A stretch of DNA of 50,813 nt from Streptomyces himastatinicus ATCC 53653 (GCF_000158915.1 NZ_GG657754.1:5054522-5105334), one strand, 5' to 3'. Shown: positions 1 through 8,021, counted from the first letter of the stretch. Program-made: numbers and translations. Notes: generated from the letters alone by a model not told the origin.

Positions 1-2
1 AG

Positions 3-998
3 GCCAAGCGCACCCGCGCCACGGTCCGGACCGTCCCGTACATCGCCTGGGGCAGCGCGGGCGGCCCGCCGCACGCCCGCTCCGCCGCCCGCGTCCGGCT
101 CACCGGCCCCACCGACTCCGTCGACCCCCAGCGCCCGACCGTCGGCGACTTCAACGGCGACGGCCACCACGACCTGGCGCTGGTCCGCGCGAACCGCCGC
201 TCGTTCCTCGTCCTCTACGGGCCGTTCAGCCGCGCGGGCAAGCCCGCGAAGACCGTGCCGTACCGCAGCCCGTTCCGCGGCGGGCACGCCGAGATCGGCG
301 ACCTCGTCGCCGACCGGATCCGCGGCGACCGTCCCACCGACCTGGTCGTGCACGGGCTCAGCGCCGCCGCCCAGTCCGGCTCCATCCTCCTGACCGCGGG
401 CCCGCGGGGGCTGCGCCACACCGGGCGCGCGCTGCGCGAGGGCGACTCGATCGCCTTCGGCGACTTCGACGGGGACGCCCGCCGGGACGTCGCCGTCGGC
501 GCCAGCGGCACCCGCGCCGACGAGGGCGGCGACGCCACGGAGAAGCCGGACATCGGCCGCACGGTGAGCGTCTACTACGGCACCGCCACGGGCCGCTACG
601 TCCGCTCCTCCCCCTCCCTCCCGGTGCCCGGCATGTCGGGGATGATGATGGCCGCCGACACCGACGGCAACGGCGCCGACGAGCTGGCCGTCCCGCTCGG
701 CTCCGGCGGCGCCCGGATGCTGGCCCCGCGCCCCGGGCGCCTGGCCACCGCCCGCCACACCCTCGCCCGCACCGTCCCGGCCCGGATGGACGGCAAGGCC
801 GTACGCGAGGACGAGCGCGCCGCCCGGCTCTACGGCGCGGCGGACTTCGATCACGACGGCAAGGACGAGATCGTGCTCGCCTGGGGCCCGGGCATCGCCT
901 TCTCCCTGTACGGCGAACGGCCCGAGCGGTGGTGGATCACGAACGGCACCTCCGACAAGATCAAATTCTCCAGCAGGCCCTTCGCCGGGGGCCGTTAG
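3..998 (+). CDS. FG-GAP/VCBS repeat protein, 3' part of the gene
   Basis: The reading frame is open from the window edge to TAG at 996-998, so the gene starts upstream. Repeated Asp-rich blades are visible: VGDFNGDGHHDLALV, IAFGDFDGDARRDVAVGA, AADTDGNGADELAVPL and AADFDHDGKDEIVLAW. These match FG-GAP/VCBS beta-propeller repeats, which bind Ca through the D-x-[ND]-x-D loops. Such Streptomyces proteins usually carry a signal peptide and act outside the cell, but the N-terminus is not in view. The final segment is not a repeat. No enzymatic function can be assigned. The fold call is secure and the role unknown. Confidence 0.85.
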   Translation, partial: AKRTRATVRTVPYIAWGSAGGPPHARSAARVRLTGPTDSVDPQRPTVGDFNGDGHHDLALVRANRRSFLVLYGPFSRAGKPAKTVPYRSPFRGGHAEIGDLVADRIRGDRPTDLVVHGLSAAAQSGSILLTAGPRGLRHTGRALREGDSIAFGDFDGDARRDVAVGASGTRADEGGDATEKPDIGRTVSVYYGTATGRYVRSSPSLPVPGMSGMMMAADTDGNGADELAVPLGSGGARMLAPRPGRLATARHTLARTVPARMDGKAVREDERAARLYGAADFDHDGKDEIVLAWGPGIAFSLYGERPERWWITNGTSDKIKFSSRPFAGGR

Positions 999-1139
999 CG
1001 ATCGGGGAGCACCAACCGGAGGCCCGCACGGGGGACAACCCCCCAGGGTCCCCCTAAGGGATGTCACAGCTCGGCAGCAATGCCGGGCCTGTCCCCTCGC
1101 TCCGGCACCCCACCCTCCGCGACCGGGTACGTTCGAATG

Positions 1140-2144
1140 GTGGCTGGATTCAGGATCGGACGCGGACGGGACTCCCACTCCGCGCAACAAGGGCAGCAGC
1201 AGCGACCGCAGCAGCCGCCGCACGGGTCGCAGGACCCGTACGGCCGGACGCAGCCGCAGTGGCAGCAGCCCGCTACACAGGGAGAGCCGGAGTACTTCGG
1301 CAGCCAGGACCCGTACTACGGCCCCGGCGGCGGTCCGGGCCCGGACCAGGGCTACGGCCCGGGCGGGGGACAGGGCGGCGGTCAGGGAGGCGGGTACAGA
1401 CCGGGACCCGGCAGGCCGGGCGGACCGGGCGGTTCCGGCGGCCCCGGCGGCCCTGGTGCGTACGCCGACAACAACGCCGGCCATACGCAGGCGTTCAGCG
1501 TGGGCGAGGCGCCCGACGCGTACGACCCGTACGGCCAGGGGCCCGGTTCGTACGACGACGGCAGCACCTACCGCGCCGGCTCCTCCACCGCCCCGCCCGC
1601 CGGACCCAGGCTGCACTGGAAGCAGCTGCTGAGCGGCATCGTGCTGCGCCCTGCGGGCACCTTCTGGCAGATGCGCGACTACACGGTGTGGGTCCCGGCC
1701 CTCATCGTGACCTTCGTCTACGGTCTGCTGGCGGTCTTCGGCTTCGACGACGCCCGTAAGGACGTCCTGAACGCCCCGATGGCCAACAGCATCCCGTGGA
1801 TCCTCAGCGCGGGCGTCGCCGTCGTGATCAGCGCCCTGGTGCTCGGCGCGGTGACCCACACCCTCGCCCGCCAGCTCGGCGGCGACGGCACCTGGGGACC
1901 GACGATCGGCCTCTCCATGCTGATCATGTCGATCACCGACGCGCCGCGGCTGCTGTTCGCGGTCTTCCTGGGCGGCGACAGCCCCCTGGTGCAGGTGCTG
2001 GGCTGGGCGACCTGGCTGGCGGCGGGTGCGCTGTTCACGTCCATGGTGAGCAAGTCGCACGACCTGCCGTGGCCGAAGGCGCTGGGCGCGTCGGCGATCC
2101 AGCTGGTCGCGCTGCTGTCGCTGGTGAAGCTGGGAACCCTGTAA
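1140..2144 (+). CDS. Yip1-family integral membrane protein
   Basis: About 334 residues. The first ~150 are low-complexity and rich in Gln, Gly, Pro and Tyr, probably a disordered cytoplasmic tail. The C-terminal ~190 residues hold about five hydrophobic segments, with LLSGIVLRPAGTFWQMRDY just before the first. This arrangement is typical of the streptomycete Yip1-domain proteins; Yip1 domains elsewhere are linked to membrane trafficking, and the bacterial role is unknown. I chose GTG 1140 (MAGFRIGRGRD) because family members begin there; ATG 1137 is adjacent and equally possible. An ATG at 1080 is open in frame but adds residues unlike the family. A strong terminator follows at once. Confidence 0.8.
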   Translation: MAGFRIGRGRDSHSAQQGQQQRPQQPPHGSQDPYGRTQPQWQQPATQGEPEYFGSQDPYYGPGGGPGPDQGYGPGGGQGGGQGGGYRPGPGRPGGPGGSGGPGGPGAYADNNAGHTQAFSVGEAPDAYDPYGQGPGSYDDGSTYRAGSSTAPPAGPRLHWKQLLSGIVLRPAGTFWQMRDYTVWVPALIVTFVYGLLAVFGFDDARKDVLNAPMANSIPWILSAGVAVVISALVLGAVTHTLARQLGGDGTWGPTIGLSMLIMSITDAPRLLFAVFLGGDSPLVQVLGWATWLAAGALFTSMVSKSHDLPWPKALGASAIQLVALLSLVKLGTL

Positions 2145-2148
2145 GCAA

Positions 2149-2171
2149 GGGGCCCGGACCCGGGCCCCTTT
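2149..2171. terminator. Bidirectional rho-independent terminator
   Basis: Perfect 9-bp stem GGGGCCCGG / CCGGGCCCC with a 2-nt loop, followed by TTTACTT on the plus strand and preceded by AA on the other side. It sits between two convergent genes (1140-2144 and 2189-2686) and can serve both. Confidence 0.85.
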
Positions 2172-2188
2172 ACTTCTTACGCTCCTTC

Positions 2189-2686
2189 TTACGCGTCGAG
2201 CACCTGCCCGTCACGCCGCACGACGGGCGGCTCGACACTCCAGGGGAAGTTGATCCACTGCTCGGTGCGCTTCCACACGTACTCGCACTTCACGAGCGAC
2301 TGCGACTTCTCGTAGATCACGGCGCTGCGCACCTCGGCGACGGTCCCGAGGCAGAAGTCGCGGACCAGCTTCAGCGTCTTGCCGGTGTCCGCGACATCGT
2401 CCGCGATCAGCACCTTCTTGTCGGAGAAGTCGATCGCGTTGGGCACCGGCGCGAGCATCACCGGCATGTCGAGGGTGGTGCCCACGCCCGTGTAGAACTC
2501 CACGTTCACCAGGTGGATGTTCTTGCAGTCCAGCGCGTACGCCAGCCCACCGGCGACGAAGACCCCGCCGCGGGCTATGGACAGCACGATGTCCGGCTCG
2601 TACCCGTCGTCCGCGATGGCCTGCGCCAGCTCGCGGACGGCCGTGCCGAAGCGCTCGTATGAAAGGTTCTCGCGCTCCTCACCCAC
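2189..2686 (-). CDS. Purine-type phosphoribosyltransferase
   Basis: 165 residues. Type I PRTase fold with the PRPP-binding loop VLIADDVADTGKT at about residues 92-104 (two acidic residues followed by T-G-K-T) and the pyrophosphate-loop region SIARGGVFVAGGLAYAL at about 37-53. The family (xanthine/hypoxanthine or PurR/GPT-like PRTases) transfers a phosphoribosyl group from PRPP to a purine base in the cytosol. The substrate cannot be fixed from sequence. It starts at ATG 2686 and ends next to the dCTP deaminase gene on the same strand, 6 bp downstream of that gene's stop. The two probably form a small nucleotide-salvage operon. Confidence 0.88.
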   Translation of the reverse strand: MGEERENLSYERFGTAVRELAQAIADDGYEPDIVLSIARGGVFVAGGLAYALDCKNIHLVNVEFYTGVGTTLDMPVMLAPVPNAIDFSDKKVLIADDVADTGKTLKLVRDFCLGTVAEVRSAVIYEKSQSLVKCEYVWKRTEQWINFPWSVEPPVVRRDGQVLDA

Positions 2687-2692
2687 GGCCGG

Positions 2693-3268
2693 TCACACCT
2701 TCGTCCGGTGGAAGTTCTGGAACGACCGCGAAGGCGTGGGCCCACGCTGCCCCTGGTAGCGGGAGCCGTACTTGACCGAGCCGTACGGATGCTCGGCGGG
2801 CGAGGTCAGCCGGAACATGCACAGCTGCCCGATCTTCATCCCCGGCCACAGCTTTATCGGCAGCGTCGCGACGTTCGACAGCTCGAGCGTCACATGGCCC
2901 GAGAACCCCGGGTCGATGAACCCGGCCGTCGAATGCGTCAGCAGCCCCAGCCGCCCCAGGCTCGACTTCCCCTCGAGCCGCGAGGCGATGTCCACGGGCA
3001 GCGAGACCACCTCGTACGTCGAGGCGAGCACGAACTCCCCCGGATGCAGGATGAACGCCTCATCCCCCTCCGGCTCCACCAGCCGCGTCAGATCCGGCTG
3101 CTCCACCGCCGGATCGATATGCGGATAGCGATGGTTCTCGAAGACCCGGAAGAACCGGTCCAACCTGACGTCGATGCTCGACGGCTGCACCATCGCCGGG
3201 TCATACGGATCGATCCGCACCCGTCCGGCGTCGATCTCCGTCCGGATGTCCTTATCTGAGAGAAGCAC
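2693..3268 (-). CDS. dcd: dCTP deaminase
   Basis: 191 residues, the normal length for actinobacterial Dcd. The trimeric dUTPase/Dcd fold is clear: [15 protein letters not shown] near the N-terminus, then the active-site segment [25 protein letters not shown] with the catalytic Glu in the AGFIDPGF region, then GYEG-like [16 protein letters not shown] at the C-terminus that closes over the triphosphate. It deaminates dCTP to dUTP for thymidylate synthesis. GTG 3268 is the start because family members begin at LLSDKDIR; an upstream in-frame extension to 3814 is unlike any Dcd. The phosphoribosyltransferase follows after 6 bp. Confidence 0.95.
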   Translation of the reverse strand: MLLSDKDIRTEIDAGRVRIDPYDPAMVQPSSIDVRLDRFFRVFENHRYPHIDPAVEQPDLTRLVEPEGDEAFILHPGEFVLASTYEVVSLPVDIASRLEGKSSLGRLGLLTHSTAGFIDPGFSGHVTLELSNVATLPIKLWPGMKIGQLCMFRLTSPAEHPYGSVKYGSRYQGQRGPTPSRSFQNFHRTKV

Positions 3269-3335
3269 GGAACGAGGATACGCAAACCACCCCCGCCCCA
3301 TGGCGCGGGCCCGGCCCCACCGCACATCCCATGAC

Positions 3336-3367
3336 GTGGGCCCGGCCCCACCGGGGACCGGGCCCAC
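3336..3367 (-). terminator. GC-rich hairpin downstream of the zinc-ribbon gene
   Basis: Perfect 10-bp arms GTGGGCCCGG and CCGGGCCCAC, with an inner CCCC/GGGG extension. It lies between the zinc-ribbon gene and dcd. There is no T-run, so it is either a streptomycete U-less terminator or a pausing hairpin. Confidence 0.5.
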
Positions 3368-3417
3368 GCCCACGATCTTCGTTCGACTACCGCAACTACC
3401 CGCTGCCCCTACGGTTC

Positions 3418-3582
3418 CTACCGCTCCTCGCGCCCCACCGGCACCGCATGCCGGAGCCTGGCGCAACGCGGACACCGCAGCAGCCGCCCGGGCCCGATGC
3501 GGTCCACCGTGAGGTGCCGCATCGGGAACGACGAGGTGCTGAACACATGCCCTTCGGCACAACGGACGACGGTGCGCTCCAT
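3418..3582 (-). CDS. Small zinc-ribbon protein
   Basis: 54 residues beginning [20 protein letters not shown], with a second pair in [11 protein letters not shown]. The Cys/His arrangement C-x3-H ... C-x2-C suggests a single zinc ribbon. Proteins of this size and pattern are widespread in Streptomyces, without known function. ATG 3582 is preceded by AAGGGA at good spacing, and the TAG stop is at 3418-3420. It occupies an otherwise unexplained gap upstream of dcd, on the same strand. Coding is supported by the Cys pairs and the ribosome binding site only. Confidence 0.75.
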   Translation of the reverse strand: MERTVVRCAEGHVFSTSSFPMRHLTVDRIGPGRLLRCPRCARLRHAVPVGREER

Positions 3583-3833
3583 TGAGTCCCTTCCCCATAA
3601 ACGTGGACGACGCGGACGACAAAAGCCACATTAGGGGATCAACCGCACACCGCTCCACGCGGCACTCCGCCCCCCACGGTACGCCCCAACTCCCCCACCC
3701 CCACAGCACCTTCCACCACTCCACCCACCTGACATCACCCCCGAAAAGCACGAAAACCCCACAGCGAATGCGCCGGGGGTCAGCCATGGGGTACAGTGAG
3801 CGACGATGAGGCACCGAGCAATCGGCCCCTCTC

Positions 3834-3907
3834 GCGGGTGTAGTTTAATGGTAGAACATGAGCTTCCCAAGCTCAGAGCGCGAGTTCGATTCTCGTCACC
3901 CGCTCCA
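3834..3907 (+). tRNA. tRNA-Gly (anticodon CCC)
   Basis: 74 nt with encoded CCA. The acceptor stem GCGGGTG pairs with CACCCGC. The anticodon arm TGAGC-TTCCCAA-GCTCA gives anticodon CCC, and the T-arm has GAGTTCGATTCTC. A possible -10 (TACAGT) lies about 40 bp upstream. The last 44 bases (3864-3907) recur exactly at 14748-14791 and 19068-19111, which marks this gene as the integration site of the island that follows. Confidence 0.97.
3864..3907 (+). repeat. att core inside tRNA-Gly (attL side of the island)
   Basis: This 44-bp segment, from the anticodon loop to the CCA end, is repeated without change at 14748-14791 and 19068-19111. Integration into the 3' half of a tRNA gene, with restoration of the gene, is the usual pattern for tyrosine-integrase elements (AICEs and phages) in Streptomyces. 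The exact crossover point within the 44 bp cannot be told. Confidence 0.85.
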
Positions 3908-3911
3908 TACG

Positions 3912-3947
3912 AAAGCCCCAGGCCAGCGGCCCGGGGCTTCTTTGTTG
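3912..3947 (+). terminator. tRNA-Gly terminator, repeated elsewhere in the island
   Basis: Hairpin AAGCCCC ... GGGGCTT with an inner GGCC/GGCC pair and the tail TTCTTTGTT. The same 36 nt occur at 19116-19151 and 23756-23791, and a diverged version follows the att core at 14798-14826. It carries the identity of the att flank beyond the tRNA itself. Confidence 0.8.
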
Positions 3948-3948
3948 T

Positions 3949-4530
3949 CTAGACCTCTCTCGGCGTCTCGCGCCCGTTTCGTGCCCGCTCCGTGCCAGAA
4001 CGCAGCGCGGGTGTGAGAAGCTCCACCGCTTGCTCCCACCGGAACCGGTCGCAGCCTCCGCCCGCCTTCGGCTGGTGTGGTTCGTAGTCGGCGATGAGCA
4101 CGCCCATCTCGCGCAGCCGTTCCAGGCTCTGCCGGTAAGCGGGGTGCGCGGCCTGGGCGGCGTTGAGGTAGGGCAGGGCGGCGGTCGGGACACCCATGCC
4201 GTACGCCTCGCACAGGATGCCCACGGCCAGGGTGTCCGAGATCCCGGCGGCCCACTTGTTGATCGTGTTGAACGTTGCCGGGGCGACCGCGATCGCGTCC
4301 GGAGGTGGGAGTGACCGCGGGTCGCCGGGAGAGCGCCAGGCGGAGCGGATCGGATAGCCCGTCTGGGCCTCGACCGCTTGGGCGTCGATGAAGCCCAGGC
4401 CCTGCGGCGTGGCGATCACACCCACGTCCCAGCCCCGCTCCTGCGCCGCGTTGATCAGCTTGCCGACGTCATCGGCGATCCCGGCCGCACAGACGACGAC
4501 GTACAGGAACGACTTCTTCCGCTCACTCAC
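3949..4530 (-). CDS. Flavoprotein (PPC-decarboxylase-like fold)
   Basis: 193 residues. Rossmann-like flavoprotein (PF02441 type): N-terminal strand SFLYVVVCAAGIADDVGKLI, then DAIAVAPATFNTINKWAAGISDTLAVGIL, where the APATFNTINK stretch corresponds to the FMN-binding segment of phosphopantothenoylcysteine decarboxylases and related enzymes. It lacks the catalytic His-containing C-terminal domain of CoaBC, so the substrate is unknown. Such flavoproteins are common near the attachment end of Streptomyces integrative elements, usually beside a GntR regulator, as here. A nearly identical 140-bp fragment of the gene lies at 25735-25874. Confidence 0.8.
   Translation of the reverse strand: MSERKKSFLYVVVCAAGIADDVGKLINAAQERGWDVGVIATPQGLGFIDAQAVEAQTGYPIRSAWRSPGDPRSLPPPDAIAVAPATFNTINKWAAGISDTLAVGILCEAYGMGVPTAALPYLNAAQAAHPAYRQSLERLREMGVLIADYEPHQPKAGGGCDRFRWEQAVELLTPALRSGTERARNGRETPREV
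3980..4001 (+). repeat. Candidate integrase arm sites (left)
   Basis: Two CGTGCC motifs, at 3980 and 3991, are spaced 11 bp apart. The second is part of CGTGCCAGAACG, which recurs at 14630-14641 beside the second att core. Direct repeats spaced one helical turn apart next to an att core are typical of tyrosine-integrase arm sites. The repeats overlap the 3' end of the flavoprotein gene. Confidence 0.45.
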
Positions 4531-4600
4531 GCGGGGGCTCCCAGTTTTCGGCTGAAGTGGTGCAGCTCAGACGGGTCGGCAGGTCCTTCGTGGCCCGCAG

Positions 4601-5380
4601 TCAGGAAGGGGTGAACTCGTACCGCAGCTCATAGAGGTGACCGGCCTTGGCCATCACCGTGGCCTCGATGGGGCGTTCGTCGTCGCTGTACACCACCCGC
4701 AGCGTCCGTAGCACGGGAAGATTCCCGGGCAGGCCGAGGACCGTGTACTGCTCCTGAGTGGGCACGCGGGCGGACACCTTGTCGACGCTGAGGCGGGGCG
4801 GGTAACCCAGCTCCGCGAGGAGCGCCGGGGTGCCGCCCTTGATCTTGCGGCGGTCCATCATCGCCGTGCCGCGGGCCAGTTCGAGCGGGTAGTAGGACTT
4901 CACCAGCTCCACCGGCTCGTCGTCCATGAGCAACGCCTGCGCCCGCAGCAGCGCCAGGCCGTCCTCCGGAAGGCGCAGCGCCTCGGCGACATCGGCGGGC
5001 GGCCGGACCTCGGCCACGTCCAGGAGTCGGCTGCTCCCGCGCGTCTGATGACTGGCGGCCTCACTGATCCACCGGTACGGATCACCGGGCGCTGCCGCAG
5101 CCATGTACGAGGCGGGGCGCATGGTGCGCTGCCGATGCTCCCGCACGGTGACGGCCGCTCCCGCGCGACCCACCGCCAGGCCCTCGTCCTTCAGCAGTTG
5201 AAGCGCCTTCTGCACGGTCGCGTTCGACGCCGAGAACCGCTCCTTGAGCTGTGCGGTAGACGGCAGGTTCGCGCCGGGGCGGAGGTCGCCCGACATGATT
5301 TCGTCCCGTAGATCGGCGGCGATCCGCTCGTGCAGCGACCGCCGGTCGACGGCGTTCTGTTCGGCCTTGGGCACGGTCAT
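4601..5380 (-). CDS. GntR/HutC-family transcriptional regulator with UTRA domain
   Basis: 259 residues. Residues ~14-85 form the winged helix (ERIAADLRDEIMSGDLRPGANLPSTAQL ... NATVQKALQLLKDEGL). Residues ~100-255 form a UTRA ligand-binding domain (ALLRAQALLMDDEPVELVKSYYPLELARGT). The UTRA fold senses a small molecule and controls operator binding. It starts at ATG 5380, overlapping the stop of the upstream gene by four bases (ATGA), so the two are translationally coupled. In Streptomyces mobile elements such regulators often repress transfer or excision genes; that role is inferred from location only. Confidence 0.88.
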   Translation of the reverse strand: MTVPKAEQNAVDRRSLHERIAADLRDEIMSGDLRPGANLPSTAQLKERFSASNATVQKALQLLKDEGLAVGRAGAAVTVREHRQRTMRPASYMAAAAPGDPYRWISEAASHQTRGSSRLLDVAEVRPPADVAEALRLPEDGLALLRAQALLMDDEPVELVKSYYPLELARGTAMMDRRKIKGGTPALLAELGYPPRLSVDKVSARVPTQEQYTVLGLPGNLPVLRTLRVVYSDDERPIEATVMAKAGHLYELRYEFTPS

Positions 5381-5919
5381 CCCATCGTGAGTTCGTAGCG
5401 CAGACGCTGCCGGTGGGCGGGCATGGTGATCAGGTCGGCCTGGATGGCCCGCTCGTCCCCGTCGAGGACCACTCGCTCCAGCCGCAGCACGGGCTCGACG
5501 GCAGCGGTCTGCAACAGCTCCCGCTCTTCCTCATCCGGCATCTGGGCCGTCACATCTTCCTGCACGCGCCGCCCTACGTAACCCAGCTCAGCGAGCAACG
5601 CCACCGCCCCGCCGCGGATCTTCGTGGTGCCCGCGAGCGCGGTCCCGGCTGCGATATCGGCCGGGTAGTAGGAGTCGGTCAGCTCGCACGGCTGCTCGTC
5701 CAGGTACAGGATCCGCCGCCGCACGACGACCCGTTCCCCCTCCGCAAGCCCCAGCAGCCGGGCCACCGCCTCCGGAGCGGGCACTTCCCCCGCCCCCACG
5801 ATCCGCTGCGTGCCCCGGCGCCCGCGCGCTGCGGTCTCCTGCCCCCACACATCCCCCTGCCCTCCGGCAGCCGGTCGCAGATAAGGCATCGAGGTACTGA
5901 CCCAAGCGTCGCCAGACAC
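5377..5919 (-). CDS. UTRA-domain protein lacking the GntR DNA-binding domain
   Basis: 180 residues. The whole protein matches the UTRA half of the next gene: GEGERVVVRRRILYLDEQPCELTDSYYPA-type spacing and a C-terminal LRYELTMG parallel to LRYEFTPS, but there is no winged helix before it. GTG 5919 is chosen because GAGGAGGGG sits 6 nt upstream; an ATG at 5934 overlaps that site. It is coupled to the full-length regulator by an ATGA overlap. A domain without DNA-binding ability next to a full regulator suggests a heterodimer partner or ligand sensor. This is inference. Confidence 0.82.
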   Translation of the reverse strand: MSGDAWVSTSMPYLRPAAGGQGDVWGQETAARGRRGTQRIVGAGEVPAPEAVARLLGLAEGERVVVRRRILYLDEQPCELTDSYYPADIAAGTALAGTTKIRGGAVALLAELGYVGRRVQEDVTAQMPDEEERELLQTAAVEPVLRLERVVLDGDERAIQADLITMPAHRQRLRYELTMG

Positions 5920-6006
5920 CGAACCCCTCCTCAAGCTTGATCGGACTCGCCAACCTTGCCGCTTTACACAGTAAGCGACCCCATGGCCACCGCCCTTGAG
6001 ACTACC

Positions 6007-6035
6007 TTGCCACCTTTCATGAATAGCAATAAGGT
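6007..6035 (+). promoter_or_regulatory. Promoter of the anti-sigma-like ATPase gene
   Basis: TTGCCA, a 17-nt spacer and TAAGGT fit -35/-10 consensus spacing. CACCTT and AAGGTG form a 6-bp inverted repeat inside it, a plausible binding site for the divergently encoded UTRA regulators. The start codon is 41 bp downstream. Confidence 0.5.
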
Positions 6036-6075
6036 GACCTCAATCTCACAGCACGCTCTGAGGCGGTGACCGGCC

Positions 6076-6480
6076 GTGCACTTGACGGGCCAGCAGTTGT
6101 TCACGCGGCGCAAGCCATCCATCCAGGCAAGCCGACAGTTCGTGACCCGAACACTCTCCGAGTGGGGCTACGTCGATCGCTTAGACGAGATCGAGCTCTG
6201 CGTATCGGAACTCGCGACCAATGCGCTCCTCCACGGCGTCCCGCCCGGCCGGCTGTTCCGGGTGCGCATCGAGGCCACCGAGGAGGAGGTACGCATCGAA
6301 GTACGCGACTCCGGCCCCGGCCGCCCCGTCTCCCAAGCCCCGCGCCCCGACAGCGAACACGGCCGCGGCCTCCTCCTCGTCGCCGAACTCGCCGACTCCT
6401 GGGGCGACATCGAGCACACCGTGGGCAAGACGGTCTGGTTCACCGTGAAGTCGACGCCGGTCACAGGCCACACCGAATGA
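6076..6480 (+). CDS. ATP-binding protein (HATPase, anti-sigma-factor/RsbW-like)
   Basis: 134 residues from GTG 6076. GHKL ATPase motifs: N box ELCVSELATNALLHG at ~41-55, G1 box VRDSGPGRP at ~76-84, G2 box EHGRGLLLV at ~93-101. This compact form lacks a histidine-kinase dimerisation domain and matches the streptomycete RsbW/SpoIIAB-like group that bind and phosphorylate anti-sigma antagonists. It is the first gene of a two-gene unit (next start overlaps by ATGA) and is divergent from the UTRA regulators. Its target is unknown. Confidence 0.85.
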   Translation: MHLTGQQLFTRRKPSIQASRQFVTRTLSEWGYVDRLDEIELCVSELATNALLHGVPPGRLFRVRIEATEEEVRIEVRDSGPGRPVSQAPRPDSEHGRGLLLVAELADSWGDIEHTVGKTVWFTVKSTPVTGHTE

Positions 6481-6773
6481 CACCGCGCCCTCACAACAAC
6501 GGCAGCCGGGACCTGGACCAACTCCACCGCGCCGAGATCACCGTGGCCATGAACTGGGTGATCCGCACCTGCCAGGAGATCATCCGCGACCACTGCCACA
6601 AGACCTTCTGGGTCCCCACCGGCACCTCAACCGGCACCACGCCGACCACGGACCACCTCATCAACTCGGCCCGCACCGACGTGCTCAACAGGCTCCGTCA
6701 CCAGATCGACGGCGCGGAGACCATCATCAGCATCGCCGAGCACGAACGCGCCAAGCGCCAGCTGTGCCACTGA
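6477..6773 (+). CDS. Hypothetical protein, 3' end cut by an IS element
   Basis: 98 residues from ATG 6477, coupled to the preceding ATPase gene by ATGA. The protein is mostly helical (AEITVAMNWVIRTCQEIIRDH ... LRHQIDGAETIISIAEHERAKRQ) and I do not recognise a family. Its stop codon TGA (6771-6773) is the first three bases of the terminal inverted repeat of the adjacent IS481 copy, so the native C-terminus was probably longer and has been lost. The sequence on the far side of the IS does not clearly resume the frame. Confidence 0.6.
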   Translation: MTPRPHNNGSRDLDQLHRAEITVAMNWVIRTCQEIIRDHCHKTFWVPTGTSTGTTPTTDHLINSARTDVLNRLRHQIDGAETIISIAEHERAKRQLCH

Positions 6774-7791
6774 CGATCACCGATTACGCCTGGGTCGTGG
6801 TCTTCTGCTTGAGGCGTTCGTAAGGGGTGTGGCCGCCGAGGCCGCCGTGGGGGCGATGGTAGTTGTAGTAGTCCTCCCACTCGCGCAGCTTGTCGTTGAA
6901 GACCTCGGCATCGTCGATGACTACGCCGTCGAGCAGGCGGTAGAACTCCTCGGCGTCGATGCGGTGAGAGCGTTCGACTTTGCCGTTCAGCCGCGGAGTT
7001 CGGGGCTTGATGTAGGTGTGGGCGATGCCCTTGTCGAGCACGTGCCAGTGGAACGCGGACTGGAACTCGGCGCCGTTGTCGGTCTGGATGACCTCGACCT
7101 GGAACGGCAGGCGCTGAAGGACGTAGTCGAGGAACTGGACGGCGGTCTTCTGGTTCAGCTGCGGGTAGATCCGCAGGATGCGCAGGCGAGTGCAGTCGTC
7201 GATCGCGGTGAACTGGTAGTACTTGTTCCGCCCACCACGCCTGCCCTGGGCTGTGTTGGCCAGGGGCTCGATGAACTTGACGTCAATCTGGACGCGGTGG
7301 CCGGGCAGCTGCTTCTCGTACCGCTTCCATCGGCGGTCGTGGCGCTTGTAGCGCTGCGAGGCTGGCAGGCGGCCCATGTCCAGCCGGTTCAGGATCCGCC
7401 ACACGCCCGACTTGCTGATGGTGACGTCGTGGTACCGCTTGAGGTACATCGCGATCTTCTCCGGGCCGAAATGGTAGTTCTGCCGCAGGTAGATGATCTT
7501 CCCGACCACCTCGACATGGGTCGCGTTCGGGGATGTCTTCGGGGCCTTGGAGCGGGTGCGCAGGCCCTCGACGCCCTCGGCCTGGTAACGGCGGTACCAG
7601 GTGTAGTACGCCTGCCGGCTGATCCCGAAGTAGCGGCAGGACATCGCGACGTTCCCGGTGACCTCTTCGACGTGGCGTATCACCGCCAGGCGCCGCTTGG
7701 CCTCACGGTCAAGCGGCGGGGTGGTGGGGCTGGACTTCAGCATGTGGATCTCCGTAGTGATCGGAGACCCAGGTGTCAACGGTGATCGTCA
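6771..7791. mobile_element. IS481-family insertion sequence
   Basis: Terminal inverted repeats of about 26 bp: the left end (6771-6796) and right end (7766-7791) both begin TGACGATCACCG and run to CCTGGGTC with four internal mismatches. One transposase gene fills the element. Homology may extend two bases outward (AC/GT). The immediate flanks (GCCAC left, GTTTT right) show no target duplication, so one flank has probably rearranged since insertion. Confidence 0.9.
6784..7743 (-). CDS. IS481-family transposase (intact)
   Basis: 319 residues. N-terminal helix-turn-helix (NVAMSCRYFGISRQAYYTWYRRYQ), followed by an RNase-H-fold integrase core with DDE residues in VQIDVKFIEP, VIQTDNGAEFQ and the Glu of LNGKVERSHRIDAEEFYR. 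The C-terminal YNYHRPHGGLGGHTPYERL is typical of the family. ATG 7743 has GGAGA upstream; an earlier TTG start would lie in the terminal repeat. No frameshift or stop is seen, so the enzyme may be active. Confidence 0.93.
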   Translation of the reverse strand: MLKSSPTTPPLDREAKRRLAVIRHVEEVTGNVAMSCRYFGISRQAYYTWYRRYQAEGVEGLRTRSKAPKTSPNATHVEVVGKIIYLRQNYHFGPEKIAMYLKRYHDVTISKSGVWRILNRLDMGRLPASQRYKRHDRRWKRYEKQLPGHRVQIDVKFIEPLANTAQGRRGGRNKYYQFTAIDDCTRLRILRIYPQLNQKTAVQFLDYVLQRLPFQVEVIQTDNGAEFQSAFHWHVLDKGIAHTYIKPRTPRLNGKVERSHRIDAEEFYRLLDGVVIDDAEVFNDKLREWEDYYNYHRPHGGLGGHTPYERLKQKTTTQA

Positions 7792-8021
7792 GTTTTAGAG
7801 CACCAAGCGCAAGCAGTGAGTTACAACCTTCTCTACGGGTTCAAGGCGGCTCGCTTCGCTCCCCGCGCGCGGCCCGGCCCCCGGCCGGGCCTGCGCTCCT
7901 GTCTCCGCCCCGCTCCAGCCCGGCCGCCGCCCGTGCTGCGCGCACAGCAGACAGCCGCCTGATGTCAGAGAAGGGGTACGTCGTGGCTGGGGCCGGTCGG
8001 CTCCACGGCTTTAGGCAGCCA

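Noticed and set aside
3693..3814. Upstream extension of dcd to 3814
   Set aside because: Dcd starts at LLSDKDIR; the extension crosses the zinc-ribbon gene and resembles no Dcd.
3583..3833. Possible small RNA in the gap before tRNA-Gly
   Set aside because: The gap is C/A-rich with no stable hairpin; apart from a -10-like TACAGT for the tRNA I see nothing.
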